64,000 bases of DNA from Sphingomonas lycopersici (lineage in GTDB: Bacteria > Pseudomonadota > Alphaproteobacteria > Sphingomonadales > Sphingomonadaceae). Where the stretch lies: positions 124,001 through 188,000 of the forward strand of contig NZ_JANFAU010000001.1 of NCBI RefSeq assembly GCF_026130605.1, read 5' to 3'. A program made the position numbers and the translations under genes. This document shows, in pieces, positions 44,730 through 52,861 of this stretch; positions within the stretch are counted from its first letter, which is position 1, and each line of letters starts with the position of its first letter. The notes under the pieces were generated by a model. It saw only the letters and a program-made list of their open reading frames with translations. It ran no database searches and was not told the DNA's origin.

Positions 44730-45811
44730 CGGAGCGCCGCGTTGCGCCGCGTCCGCTTTCCCCGCGACGCGGCCGGGCGCCGGAGAATGCGCGCAGGCCG
44801 GCAATCGGCGCGAGCGCCGCTCCCCGCTTCGCGGATCTGCCCGACGATCCAACGAAGCGCGTTCCGGTCAGCAGGCCCGCGGCAACGGTGTCCGAGATCT
44901 TCCACCTGCTCCACGACGCCGGGCACGCGGGGCACAGGGGCGTATTGGCGACGATCACCGCGCTGACCAAACCCGGCGCCCGCGCGATCGGGGCGCATAT
45001 GGCGGTGCTCGAGGGTGGCGAAAGCGCGGGCTCGTTCTCGAGCGGCTGCGTCGAGCAGGCGATCATTGCGGAAGCACTCGCGGCGCTCGACGAGGGCGCC
45101 TCGCGCAGCGTCCGGTTCGGCGAGGGATCGCGCTATATCGATATCCGCCTGCCGTGCGGCGGGGGCATGGACGTGTCGTTCCTCGTCGATCCGGCCGGGG
45201 ATGTCCTGGCGCAGGCGATCGACCGCCTCGATACGCGCCAGCCGGTCGCGCTGCGGCTCGACCCGGCGGGGCATCTCGCGCTGTCGCATGACCCGGGCGC
45301 GACGGCGACCGGGTGGAACGACGGTGTGTTCACGGTCCGCCATGACCCGACGCTTCGGCTCGTCCTGCTCGGGCACGGTCCGGAAATGCTGACCTCGCTG
45401 AAACTGGCGCGCACGTTCGGCGCGGAGGTCGTGCTTTACTCGCCCGACGACGCGATCGTCGCGGCGGGCCTCGCCGAGGGGACGATGGCGGTACATCTGC
45501 TGTCCGCCGCCGACCCTCCGACGCTGGAAGGCGATCCTTGGACCGCCTTCCTGTTCCTGTTCCATGATCACGATTGGGAGCCGGCGCTGATCGGCCAGGC
45601 GCTCGAAACCCCCGCTTTCTGGATCGGCGCGATGGGCAGCCGCGCCACGCACGCGGCCCGTCGCGCGGCGTTGGCGGCGCACGGCCTGGCCGAGACCGCT
45701 ATCGCCCGCATCCATGGCCCGGTCGGCCTTATCGCGGGGGCGCGCGATCCGATGACGCTGGGGTTGTCGGCACTGACCGAGATCGTCGGCGCCTATCACG
45801 CCCTCCGATAG
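44726..45811 (+). CDS. paoD: XdhC/CoxI-family molybdenum cofactor maturation factor (PaoD-like)
   Basis: This is a 361-residue protein. After a basic, poorly conserved N-terminal 50 residues it has the XdhC_CoxI domain (GHRGVLATITALTKPGARAIG, cut as GVLATITALTKPGARAIG; SFSSGCVEQAI) and the C-terminal Rossmann domain (LVLLGHGPEML, WIGAMGSRATHAAR). Such proteins load sulphurated cofactor into molybdenum enzymes; PaoD does this for PaoC. Its ATG overlaps the paoC stop. Confidence 0.88.
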   Translation: MTERRVAPRPLSPRRGRAPENARRPAIGASAAPRFADLPDDPTKRVPVSRPAATVSEIFHLLHDAGHAGHRGVLATITALTKPGARAIGAHMAVLEGGESAGSFSSGCVEQAIIAEALAALDEGASRSVRFGEGSRYIDIRLPCGGGMDVSFLVDPAGDVLAQAIDRLDTRQPVALRLDPAGHLALSHDPGATATGWNDGVFTVRHDPTLRLVLLGHGPEMLTSLKLARTFGAEVVLYSPDDAIVAAGLAEGTMAVHLLSAADPPTLEGDPWTAFLFLFHDHDWEPALIGQALETPAFWIGAMGSRATHAARRAALAAHGLAETAIARIHGPVGLIAGARDPMTLGLSALTEIVGAYHALR

Positions 45812-45812
45812 C

Positions 45813-46007
45813 TCAGCCGCAACCGATCAGCGCCGCCTGCGCGGCACGAAAGCTCTTCAGCCGCGCCCCTTCCTCGTGCCGCGCATGCCGCCCGACCAGA
45901 TCGCAGCGAATATGCTCGGCCACCGCGCGCAATTCCTCCGTGCTCGGCGCGCGCGCATGCGCGATGCATTCGACAATCGCGCGCGGGATCGTCGGTCCCC
46001 ACGTCAT
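45813..46007 (-). CDS. Small hypothetical protein
   Basis: This short gene encodes 64 residues, begins MTWGPTIPRAIVECIAHARA and has a mildly basic, helical character with three cysteines. No family is recognised. Support for coding comes from codon choice like the neighbours and a good GAGGG ribosome-binding site five bases before the ATG. It ends two bases from the convergent xdhC-like gene. Confidence 0.5.
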   Translation of the reverse strand: MTWGPTIPRAIVECIAHARAPSTEELRAVAEHIRCDLVGRHARHEEGARLKSFRAAQAALIGCG

Positions 46008-46054
46008 CAAATCCCTCTTTTTTTCCGTGAAACATCAAACTGTGCCCGAACAAC

Positions 46055-46086
46055 GGCCCGCCCGACCGGAAGGTGCGGGGCGGGCC
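46055..46086 (-). terminator. Strong GC hairpin downstream of the small heat-shock gene
   Basis: GGCCCGCCC (46055-46063) pairs perfectly with GGGCGGGCC (46078-46086), six bases past the hsp20 stop on the minus strand, and is followed by GTTGTT. It is a likely terminator. Confidence 0.6.
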
Positions 46087-46092
46087 AGTCGC

Positions 46093-46587
46093 TCAGGCCG
46101 CGTGGCTCTCGCTCCCCAGCCGCTTGACGCCGTCGTTCGCCGCGCCATTTTCGGCACCGCTGCCGACCGCGATCTTCCGCGGCTTCATCGCCTCGGGAAT
46201 CTCGCGCTTGAGCGAGATCGACAGCAAGCCATTGTCGAACCGCGCATCTTCGACGACGACAAAGTCGGCGAGCTGGAAGGTGCGCTCGAAAGCGCCCGCC
46301 GGAATCCCGCGGTGGAGATAGCGCTTGCCGGCGGCGTCGCCGCCCTTGTCATCGCCTTTGCGGCCGGAAACGGTCAGCAGGTTGTTCTGCGCGACGATCT
46401 CGATCTCGTCGCGCGCGAAGCCGGCGAGTGCGAGGGTGATGCGATAGCGATCCTCGCTTTCCCGCTCGATATCGAACGGCGGGTAAGCGGGCGTTTCGCC
46501 GCGAACGCTGCTCTCGAGCAGATCGAACAGCCGGTCGAAGCCGATCGTCGACCGGCGATAAGGGGTAAAGTCGAAATTCGTCCTCAT
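46093..46587 (-). CDS. Small heat-shock protein (Hsp20 / alpha-crystallin family)
   Basis: This 164-residue protein has a short N-terminal arm (MRTNFDFTPYRRSTIGFDRLF). The alpha-crystallin domain runs from about 38 to 130 (FDIERESEDRYRITLALAGF, NNLLTVSGRK, and the DNGLLSISLKREIPE motif), followed by a short C-terminal tail. IbpA/HspA-type proteins hold unfolded proteins during heat stress. The ATG at 46587 is preceded by GGAGGA, which is held in a thermosensor-like hairpin. Confidence 0.93.
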   Translation of the reverse strand: MRTNFDFTPYRRSTIGFDRLFDLLESSVRGETPAYPPFDIERESEDRYRITLALAGFARDEIEIVAQNNLLTVSGRKGDDKGGDAAGKRYLHRGIPAGAFERTFQLADFVVVEDARFDNGLLSISLKREIPEAMKPRKIAVGSGAENGAANDGVKRLGSESHAA

Positions 46588-46591
46588 ATCC

Positions 46592-46665
46592 AAATCCTCC
46601 AACGAGCAATTTGAGCACGAGGCGCACCGGAGAAGAGAGCCGGTGCCCTCAGGTCCTGCCGGACC
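46592..46665 (-). promoter_or_regulatory. ROSE-type RNA thermometer in the hsp20 leader
   Basis: Read on the minus strand, the leader forms three successive hairpins. GGTCC pairs with GGACC (46661-46665 with 46652-46656). GCACCGG pairs with CCGGTGC (46640-46646 with 46624-46630). A last hairpin pairs AAATTGCTC (46612-46604) with GGAGGATTT (46600-46592), closing over the Shine-Dalgarno sequence. In the last one, TTGCT faces AGGA with the first G bulged, the hallmark of ROSE elements that melt at heat-shock temperature. Family knowledge: ROSE elements control hsp20 genes in alphaproteobacteria. Confidence 0.75.
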
Positions 46666-46712
46666 GAAAGTTTCGCATCCGGCGGCCCAAAGCTGGAATT
46701 TCACCCTTAACT

Positions 46713-46718
46713 TTCAAG
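46713..46718 (-). promoter_or_regulatory. Possible RpoH -35 element (CTTGAA)
   Basis: CTTGAAA on the minus strand upstream of the thermometer resembles the RpoH -35 box. A convincing -10 is not visible, so this is weak. Confidence 0.3.
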
Positions 46719-46823
46719 AGGATCACCGAAAAATTTTTGCGCGCTCGCGCGTCGTTGGCGCCTCTGCCCCACACCGGGTCGCGCCGTATGGCTTTCCGCA
46801 ACGTTCCCCTTTGACGCCGCGCA

Positions 46824-46858
46824 TTCCTCGATTACAGACTACACGCGTAATCGAAGAA
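46824..46858. promoter_or_regulatory. Inverted repeat before the acetamidase-family gene
   Basis: Twelve-base arms (TTCCTCGATTAC at 46824-46835 and GTAATCGAAGAA at 46847-46858, one mismatch) are separated by 11 bases and lie between TTGACG (46811-46816) and the start codon. The centre spacing of about two helical turns suits a dimeric repressor or activator. Confidence 0.5.
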
Positions 46859-46869
46859 AGGTGGGTTCG

Positions 46870-48180
46870 ATGCGTTGGTTCCTTCTCGGCATCGTCGCCT
46901 TTTTCGCGAGCGGCAGCGCGGTCGCAGCGCCCGACCTCGACGGCCAGTGGATCGTCACCACCGACCGATCGGGCAATCCCGAATATTCGACGCTCAACCT
47001 GAAGGTCGTCGACGCGCTCGTCTCCGGCGATTCGGACGGCGACCCAGTGACGGGGACCTTCCGCAAGGGCGCGCTCGACTATGCAGTGACCGGCGCGAGC
47101 GGCTCGGTCTATCGGTTCGTCGCGCGGCTCGACGGCGATCGGCTCCGCGGCCGGGCCGATTATCCCGATCACAATTTTCCTGACCGGCGGCTGACCTATG
47201 CATTCACCGCGCGCCGCGTCCCCGATCGCCCGCCGGGCGCGCCGCGAGTCGTGGATTACGCGCCGACCAGCTTCTCCAACAGTTTTTCCGCGGAACGAGC
47301 GCCCGTGCTCACGATCTGGCCCGGCGACACCGTGCGAACGACGACGATCGATTCGGGCGGGATCGATGCGGCCGGCGTGACGCGCGCCTTGTTCGGCAAC
47401 CCGCAGACCGGCCCGTTCTTCGTTGCCGGGGCACAGCCCGGCGATACGCTCGCGATCCATATCGTCCGTCTGACCCTCGACCGCGACTGGGCCGAAAGCC
47501 TGGATACGATCGTCAACCGCGCGGTCGGCCCGAGCCTCGCCGCCGGCGCGGGCAAGCTCGGCCGGACGATAAGATGGCGGCTCGATCGCGCCGCGGGCTA
47601 TGCCACGCCCGACCGGCCGAGCGATGCGCTGAAGGATTATCGCGTCCCGCTCCGGCCGATGCTCGGCGGCGTCGGTCTCGCGAGCGGCTTCGGGTCGCCG
47701 CCGCTTTCGACCGGGGATACCGGGCGCGCCGGCGGCAATATGGATTTTCCCGAGGTGGTCGCCGGCAATATCGTCTATCTCCCCGTCCAGCAGCCCGGCG
47801 CGCTGCTGTATCTCGGCGATGCCCATGCGCTGCAGGGCGATGGGGAAACCTCCCAATATGCGCTGGAAACCTCGATGGCGGTCGAGTTCAGGGTCGAACT
47901 GATCAAGAAGCGATCGATCCCGATGCCGCGGGTCGAATCGCCGACCGAGATCATCGTTCTCGGCCAGGCCGGGTCGTTGGACGAAGCGCTCAAGGCGGCC
48001 AGCACCGGCCTCGTCCAATGGCTCCAGCAGGATTATGGGCTCAGCCTGTCCGATGCCGCGCAGGTGCTGGGCAGCGGCGTCAAATTCTCTGTCCCCAATC
48101 TCGCCGGGAGAAGCGTCGGCGTCGCGGCGCGGATCGACAAGGCGCTCCTGCAGCACTTGCCCCGGGGAACAAAGGAATGA
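46870..48180 (+). CDS. Exported acetamidase/formamidase-family protein
   Basis: This protein of about 436 residues has a signal peptide ending GSAVAA. An N-terminal beta-rich domain of about 100 residues precedes the FmdA/AmdA fold (VLTIWPGDTVRTTTIDSGG, GNMDFPEVVAGNIVYLPV, LYLGDAHALQGDGE). Family members hydrolyse formamide or acetamide. The extra domain and export are less usual, so the substrate may differ. The ATG at 46870 is chosen over a GTG nine bases earlier. Confidence 0.85.
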   Translation: MRWFLLGIVAFFASGSAVAAPDLDGQWIVTTDRSGNPEYSTLNLKVVDALVSGDSDGDPVTGTFRKGALDYAVTGASGSVYRFVARLDGDRLRGRADYPDHNFPDRRLTYAFTARRVPDRPPGAPRVVDYAPTSFSNSFSAERAPVLTIWPGDTVRTTTIDSGGIDAAGVTRALFGNPQTGPFFVAGAQPGDTLAIHIVRLTLDRDWAESLDTIVNRAVGPSLAAGAGKLGRTIRWRLDRAAGYATPDRPSDALKDYRVPLRPMLGGVGLASGFGSPPLSTGDTGRAGGNMDFPEVVAGNIVYLPVQQPGALLYLGDAHALQGDGETSQYALETSMAVEFRVELIKKRSIPMPRVESPTEIIVLGQAGSLDEALKAASTGLVQWLQQDYGLSLSDAAQVLGSGVKFSVPNLAGRSVGVAARIDKALLQHLPRGTKE

Positions 48181-48218
48181 CGTGAGGATGCAGTTTACCG
48201 CCGGGTCGATCACCCGGC

Positions 48219-49769
48219 TCAGCCCGCTCCGCAATCGGCCGCGGCCTCCTGTCGCGCGCGAAGCGCCGGCGCCGTTCGGAAGAGCATGAAGCTCAGCCCG
48301 GCCAGGATCCAGGCGCCGATGCCGCCGTAGAGCATCACCGCGCCGAAACCGTCGGCAAGACTATGCCGGACCACGATGTCCGGCAGGCCTCCCATCCCCG
48401 CGACGCCTTCGCCGTTCGGCGCGGCGTGACCCGCGGCGAGGCTCTCCGCCAGCGCGCGCAACTGGCCCGCATCGATCGACTCCGTCGCTGCCTGCTGCAA
48501 CGCCGCGGCGATCCGCGCGACAAGCAGCGCGCCCATGACCGCGATATTTATCGCCAGCGTGATCAGTCGCGCGCTCATGTCGATGCCCGACGCCATCCCC
48601 GCGCGGCTCGCGGAAACCGATGCGGTCGTCGTGTTGGTTACGGGGGTGTTGGTGAGACCGAGACCGATCCCCGCGAGCAGCAGCCCCGGGAGCATCGTCG
48701 GCCAGCCCGGCTGCGCCGCGGCGCTCCCCAGCTTCATCGCGACGAAGCCGAGCCCGATCGTCGACAAGCCAAGGGGGATAACGACCCCCGCGCCGTAGCG
48801 CAGCGACATCCGCTCGCCCAAGGGCGGAAAGATCAGCGCGGGCAACGTATAGGCGAGCAGGCACAGGCCGGTGCTCAGCGGATCGTAGCCGAGACCGATC
48901 TGCAGATAGATCGGCAGGTAGATCATGAACGGCCAGTAGCTCACGTTCATCGCGATGCAGCCGAGGATCGCGCCCGAGAAAGCGCGATTGCGGAAGACGG
49001 TGAAGTCGAACATCGGGTGGGGCTGGCGCTGCTCGGCGAACAGGAAGGCGGCGAAGCAGGCGAGCGTCGCGACCGCCACCGCCGCGGCGCCGGGCAGCCC
49101 CAACGCCGGCCCCCGGGTGATGACATAGACCAGCCCGAACACCGACAGCGACAATGTGGCGATCCCTGCGACGTCGAGATGCCGCGCCGCCGGGTCGCGC
49201 GACTCGGCCACCGTCCTGACCGCGATCGCCAGCGTCAGCACGGCGAGCGGAAGGTGGACGAGGAAGATCCATTTCCACCCTGCCAGCGCGATGATCGCGC
49301 TGCCGACCAGCGGGCCGAACCCCAGCCCGACCCCCGATACGATCCCCCACACGGCAAAGGCGCGGCTGCGATCGCGCGCATCCTGGAACGCGTGCGAGAG
49401 CAATGCGATCGAACAGATCAGCATCGCCCCGCCGGCAAGACCCTGGAGGAACCGGCCGACGATGAGCACCTCCATGCTCGGCGCGAAGCCGCACAGCGCG
49501 GAGGTTGCGCCGAACGCGGTGACGCTGATGACGAAGACGCGCTTGCGCCCGAAGCGGTCGGCCAGCGTTCCCGTCGCCATCAACACGGTGGTGCAGGCGA
49601 GCGTATAGGCGTTCATCACCCATTGCATGTCCTGAAAGTCGCCGCCGAGCGCACGTTCCAGTGTCGGCAGGATCACCGGGACGCTGGTGATCTCGAGGCC
49701 GAACATCAACGCGCCGAGACAGACGGCGAGCAGCGCCAGCGCGTTCTTGCCGGCGGGAGAGCGGGTCAT
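48219..49769 (-). CDS. MFS drug/metabolite exporter, DHA2 (EmrB/QacA) family, 14-TM type
   Basis: This 516-residue protein has about 14 hydrophobic segments. MFS signatures include LADRFGRKRVFV (motif A) near residue 70 and GPLVGSAIIALAGWKWIF (motif C region) near 155-172. The family expels drugs or small metabolites by proton antiport. It is divergent from the LysR regulator, which probably controls it. Confidence 0.9.
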   Translation of the reverse strand: MTRSPAGKNALALLAVCLGALMFGLEITSVPVILPTLERALGGDFQDMQWVMNAYTLACTTVLMATGTLADRFGRKRVFVISVTAFGATSALCGFAPSMEVLIVGRFLQGLAGGAMLICSIALLSHAFQDARDRSRAFAVWGIVSGVGLGFGPLVGSAIIALAGWKWIFLVHLPLAVLTLAIAVRTVAESRDPAARHLDVAGIATLSLSVFGLVYVITRGPALGLPGAAAVAVATLACFAAFLFAEQRQPHPMFDFTVFRNRAFSGAILGCIAMNVSYWPFMIYLPIYLQIGLGYDPLSTGLCLLAYTLPALIFPPLGERMSLRYGAGVVIPLGLSTIGLGFVAMKLGSAAAQPGWPTMLPGLLLAGIGLGLTNTPVTNTTTASVSASRAGMASGIDMSARLITLAINIAVMGALLVARIAAALQQAATESIDAGQLRALAESLAAGHAAPNGEGVAGMGGLPDIVVRHSLADGFGAVMLYGGIGAWILAGLSFMLFRTAPALRARQEAAADCGAG

Positions 49770-49840
49770 GGGCGGGGCCTTTCCAAATATCCGGGGCGCG
49801 ACCGGCCACGGCTGACCCGCTATCTGGAGAGCGTTCGATG

Positions 49841-49869
49841 ATGATAGAAATGATTTTATTTTCTATCAT
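49841..49869. promoter_or_regulatory. Perfect palindrome ATGATAGAAA-N9-TTTCTATCAT between the MFS and LysR genes
   Basis: Ten-base perfect arms lie 25 bases upstream of the lysR start and 71 bases upstream of the MFS start. The position and size are those of a LysR-family regulatory site governing both promoters. Confidence 0.7.
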
Positions 49870-49894
49870 TCATGACGTCTGATAATTACCGCTC

Positions 49895-50797
49895 ATGGAT
49901 ATCGACCCGCCGCTCCTGCGCGCCTTCGTCGCCGTCAGCGAGACGGGCGGTTTCACCCGCGCCGCGCGGCGGCTCAATCTCACCCAATCGGCGGTCAGCC
50001 ATCAGATAAGGCGGCTCGAGGAACAGGTAGGTCGGCCGCTCATCCGGCGGACGACGCGCAGCCTCACCCTTACCCGCGACGGCGAGGATTTCCTCCACCA
50101 CGCCCGGCAGATCCTCACCAGCCTCGACGCGCTCGCGCAACGTTTTCGCCCCTCGCCGCTCACCGGTGTGGTCCGTTTCGGCACCCCCGAGGCATTCATG
50201 GGCGAGCGTCTGCCGGGGCTGCTCTGCCGCTTCTCCTGTGCCTTTCCGGCGGTCCGGCTCGACGTTCATGTCAGCACCTATCTCGATCTCAGCACGATGA
50301 TCGCCGCCGACGAGCTCGATCTCGCGGTGGTCCTTTCCACCGCCGGCGGCGAGAATGGCGGCGTCAAACTGCGCCCGGCGGATTTCGTCTGGGTGGCGGC
50401 GGATAGCTTCGCGCTGCCGGCCGGCGCGTCGCTGCCGCTCGCCTTCCATCCCCCCAATTGCGTCAACCGGCTGGTCGGCGTCGCCGCGCTCGAGGCCACC
50501 GCGCTCGACTGGCATATCGCCTTCACCTCGCCGAGCGAGCAGGGGCTGCGCCTCGCGGTTCGATCGGGTCTCGCGGTCGCGGTATTGACGCGCAACGACG
50601 TCGGGCCGGGGATGCGGGTCCTGGACGGCGACTATGGCCTTCCCGCGCTGCCCAGCGCGGATTTCGTGCTGATCCGCAGCCGCGGCGCCGCATCGCCGGC
50701 AGCGCGCGCTTTCTTCAAGATGATCACCGAGAGCGAAGGCGCGGCGGCAACCGTGGAAACCGCCGTCGACCCGCTGCACACCGGCGGAGAGTTTTGA
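49895..50797 (+). CDS. LysR-family transcriptional regulator
   Basis: This 300-residue protein has an N-terminal winged helix (LLRAFVAVSETGGFTRAARR, LTQSAVSHQIRRLEEQVG) at about 6-62 and a substrate-binding domain from about 90. It most likely controls the divergent MFS exporter through the palindrome between them. No good ribosome-binding site precedes the ATG. Confidence 0.92.
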   Translation: MDIDPPLLRAFVAVSETGGFTRAARRLNLTQSAVSHQIRRLEEQVGRPLIRRTTRSLTLTRDGEDFLHHARQILTSLDALAQRFRPSPLTGVVRFGTPEAFMGERLPGLLCRFSCAFPAVRLDVHVSTYLDLSTMIAADELDLAVVLSTAGGENGGVKLRPADFVWVAADSFALPAGASLPLAFHPPNCVNRLVGVAALEATALDWHIAFTSPSEQGLRLAVRSGLAVAVLTRNDVGPGMRVLDGDYGLPALPSADFVLIRSRGAASPAARAFFKMITESEGAAATVETAVDPLHTGGEF

Positions 50798-50983
50798 CGC
50801 GCCCGAGTCGCCTGCCAAGCACGCCGGATTCGCGCCGCCGGATCATGCACGGCAAGGTAACGGCCGAACCGAAAAGATCTCTACCGATCGGGGCCCCTTA
50901 ACCATGTTTCGACAGGCGCCCCCTTGCATGACGGTTCCATTACTTCCAGGGGTGCGGCGGGGGAGGATGGTTGCAACACGGGA

Positions 50984-52030
50984 GTGCCGCAATTGACCGC
51001 AAGCCTGCTCGTCTTCGCCAGCGCCCTGGTCGCCGGTTCGTTTCCCGTCGCAGAGGCGCAGACGCAGCGCGAGTCGTCACCCGATTCTGTGGCTGCTGCC
51101 CCCGCATCCCCGACGGCCGCGCCCTCGCCTACGCCCACAACGCCTTCGCCGGCAACGCCGTCGCCCGCCTCGCCGCCGCCGCCGACCGTAGCGTCGCCCG
51201 ACACCGCCCCGCCGCCTGTCGCGCCGCCCGCCGCGTCGGCGCCGACCGATACGCAGGCGCCTCAATCCGCGCCGACCTCCGCGAGCCCGGCCGCGGCGCC
51301 CGAGCTTACCCCGGGCGCGCCCAAGGACATCGTCGTGACAGGGCTGGGCAAGCCGCCGGCGAGCGATCCGCTGCAAGGCGTCAACCTCAAGTCGTTCGAG
51401 GTGGTCCAGTCGGTCGACCGCGCGATCGTCGGCCCGGTGTCGATGGGCTATGCGAAACATGTGCCCCGCCCGATCCGCTCGGGGGTGCACAATGTGCTGA
51501 CCTTGCTCGAAGAACCCACCGTCTTCGTCAACTTCCTGCTCCAGCACCGGATCGGCAAGGCGGCGGGAACGCTCGCACGTGTCGCGGTCAACGCGACGCT
51601 CGGCATCGGCGGGCTGATCGACGTCGCCAAGCGCCGTCCGTTCAACCTGCCGCATCGCAACAACGGCTTTGCGGATACGATGGGCTTCTACGGGGTCCGC
51701 CAGGGCGCCTATCTGTTCCTGCCGCTGGTCGGATCGACCACGGTGCGCGACCTTGCGGGGCGGATCATGGATCTTTCGCTGCTGTCGGTCGCGGTCGGCG
51801 GGCCGTTCAAATCGCCTTATTACGCCAATACCCGCGGCGTACTGGCGTCGCTCGACTATCGCGTCGCGATGGATGACGACTTCAAGCGGCTGCGCGACGA
51901 AAGCCCCAACGCCTATAAGTCGATGCGCGAATATTATTTCCAGGTGCGCGCGGCCGAGATCGAGCAATTGCACGGGCGCAAGCCGAAAACGCCGGCGCCC
52001 CCGGCATGGCCCGCGACGCCGGTCAAATAA
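50984..52030 (+). CDS. MlaA (VacJ)-family outer-membrane lipid-asymmetry protein without a lipobox cysteine
   Basis: This protein of about 348 residues has a signal peptide (TASLLVFASALVAGSFPVAEA). A linker of about 85 residues very rich in Pro, Ala, Ser and Thr follows, then DIVVTG near 115-120, and then the MlaA domain from about 127 (DPLQGVNLKSFEVVQSVDRAI-type start, cut as DPLQGVNLKSFEV; NFLLQHRIGKAAGTLARV; GFYGVRQGAYLFLPLVG). MlaA passes misplaced phospholipids from the outer leaflet to MlaFEDB. The usual lipobox reads AGS here instead of AGC. The start is uncertain: a GTG at 50984 or a TTG at 50924. Confidence 0.82.
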   Translation: MPQLTASLLVFASALVAGSFPVAEAQTQRESSPDSVAAAPASPTAAPSPTPTTPSPATPSPASPPPPTVASPDTAPPPVAPPAASAPTDTQAPQSAPTSASPAAAPELTPGAPKDIVVTGLGKPPASDPLQGVNLKSFEVVQSVDRAIVGPVSMGYAKHVPRPIRSGVHNVLTLLEEPTVFVNFLLQHRIGKAAGTLARVAVNATLGIGGLIDVAKRRPFNLPHRNNGFADTMGFYGVRQGAYLFLPLVGSTTVRDLAGRIMDLSLLSVAVGGPFKSPYYANTRGVLASLDYRVAMDDDFKRLRDESPNAYKSMREYYFQVRAAEIEQLHGRKPKTPAPPAWPATPVK

Positions 52031-52095
52031 GCCGGCGGACCCGGTACGCGCGGCCTAAAGCGCCGCGCCTGAAATCCGGATCATTTGGCGGCCGC

Positions 52096-52156
52096 CCCGG
52101 CGCAGGTCGGGGTCCAGTGACGACCGGCCCGATGCTGGACCCCGGCCTGCGCCGGG
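52096..52156. repeat. Large intergenic inverted repeat (REP-like)
   Basis: Two 22-base arms (52096-52117 and 52135-52156, one mismatch, containing GGTCCAG / CTGGACC and CCCGGCGCAGG / CCTGCGCCGGG) flank a 17-base loop in the gap after the MlaA-family gene. This type of palindrome is widespread between genes in sphingomonads and may act as a terminator or transcript stabiliser. Confidence 0.7.
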
Positions 52157-52253
52157 ATGGATCACATTTTTCCGAGCCACGCCGCATGTCGGGATGCCGG
52201 ACGAGCCGCTTCCGGGAAGCTGCTCGAAACGCGCCGCCGCAACCCACCTCCGA

Positions 52254-52829
52254 TCAGCCGTGGATCGTCTCGCCGCGCGCGAGCATGTCGACGAATTGCG
52301 CGATCTTGCGCGCGCGCGTCTCCGGCTTCTTCACCGCGCCGATCCGGTACAGGATGGCATAGCGATTGGCGCCGGTCAGCGTGGCGAAGAACGCCGCCGC
52401 TTCGGAGTTTGCGGCAAGCGCTGCGGCGAGATCGGGCGGCACCTCGGCGGTGCTCGCCGGCGCATAGGCGCTGTCCCACCGTCCGTCCGCCTTGGCCGCC
52501 TCGATCTGCGCGAGCCCTGGCGGACGCACCCGGCCCGCCGCGATGAGCTCGACCGCACGGTCGCGGTTCTTACGCGACCATTTGCTGCGCGGCTTGCGCG
52601 GGGTGAACCGGATCAGCCAGAAATCGTCGTCATATTTGTCGAGCTGCCCGTCGATCCAGCCGTGGCAGAGCGCCGCATCGATCGCCTCGGCCCTGGTAAT
52701 CGTCGGTTCCCGGCCATTCTTCTTCGCGATCCTGAGCCACAACCCCGGCGATCGGCAGCCATTCGCCTCGAGCCACGCCGCGAAGTCGGCGCCACTCGCA
52801 AAGGTCGCGATCGGCAGGCCGAGATGCAT
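52254..52829 (-). CDS. YdeI / OmpD-associated family protein
   Basis: This 191-residue protein has the family pattern: FAAWLEANGCRSPGLWLRIAKK at the start, EAIDAALCHGWIDGQLDKYDD, then FTPRKPRSKWSRKNRDRAVELIAAGR (quoted in part). The domain is linked in some bacteria to bacteriocin or peptide resistance, but its molecular job is unclear. The ATG at 52829 follows GGAGGATGAC; a GTG 12 bases further upstream is less likely. Confidence 0.85.
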   Translation of the reverse strand: MHLGLPIATFASGADFAAWLEANGCRSPGLWLRIAKKNGREPTITRAEAIDAALCHGWIDGQLDKYDDDFWLIRFTPRKPRSKWSRKNRDRAVELIAAGRVRPPGLAQIEAAKADGRWDSAYAPASTAEVPPDLAAALAANSEAAAFFATLTGANRYAILYRIGAVKKPETRARKIAQFVDMLARGETIHG

Positions 52830-52861
52830 GTCATCCTCCACGGATCACCGCGCCTTTCCCA

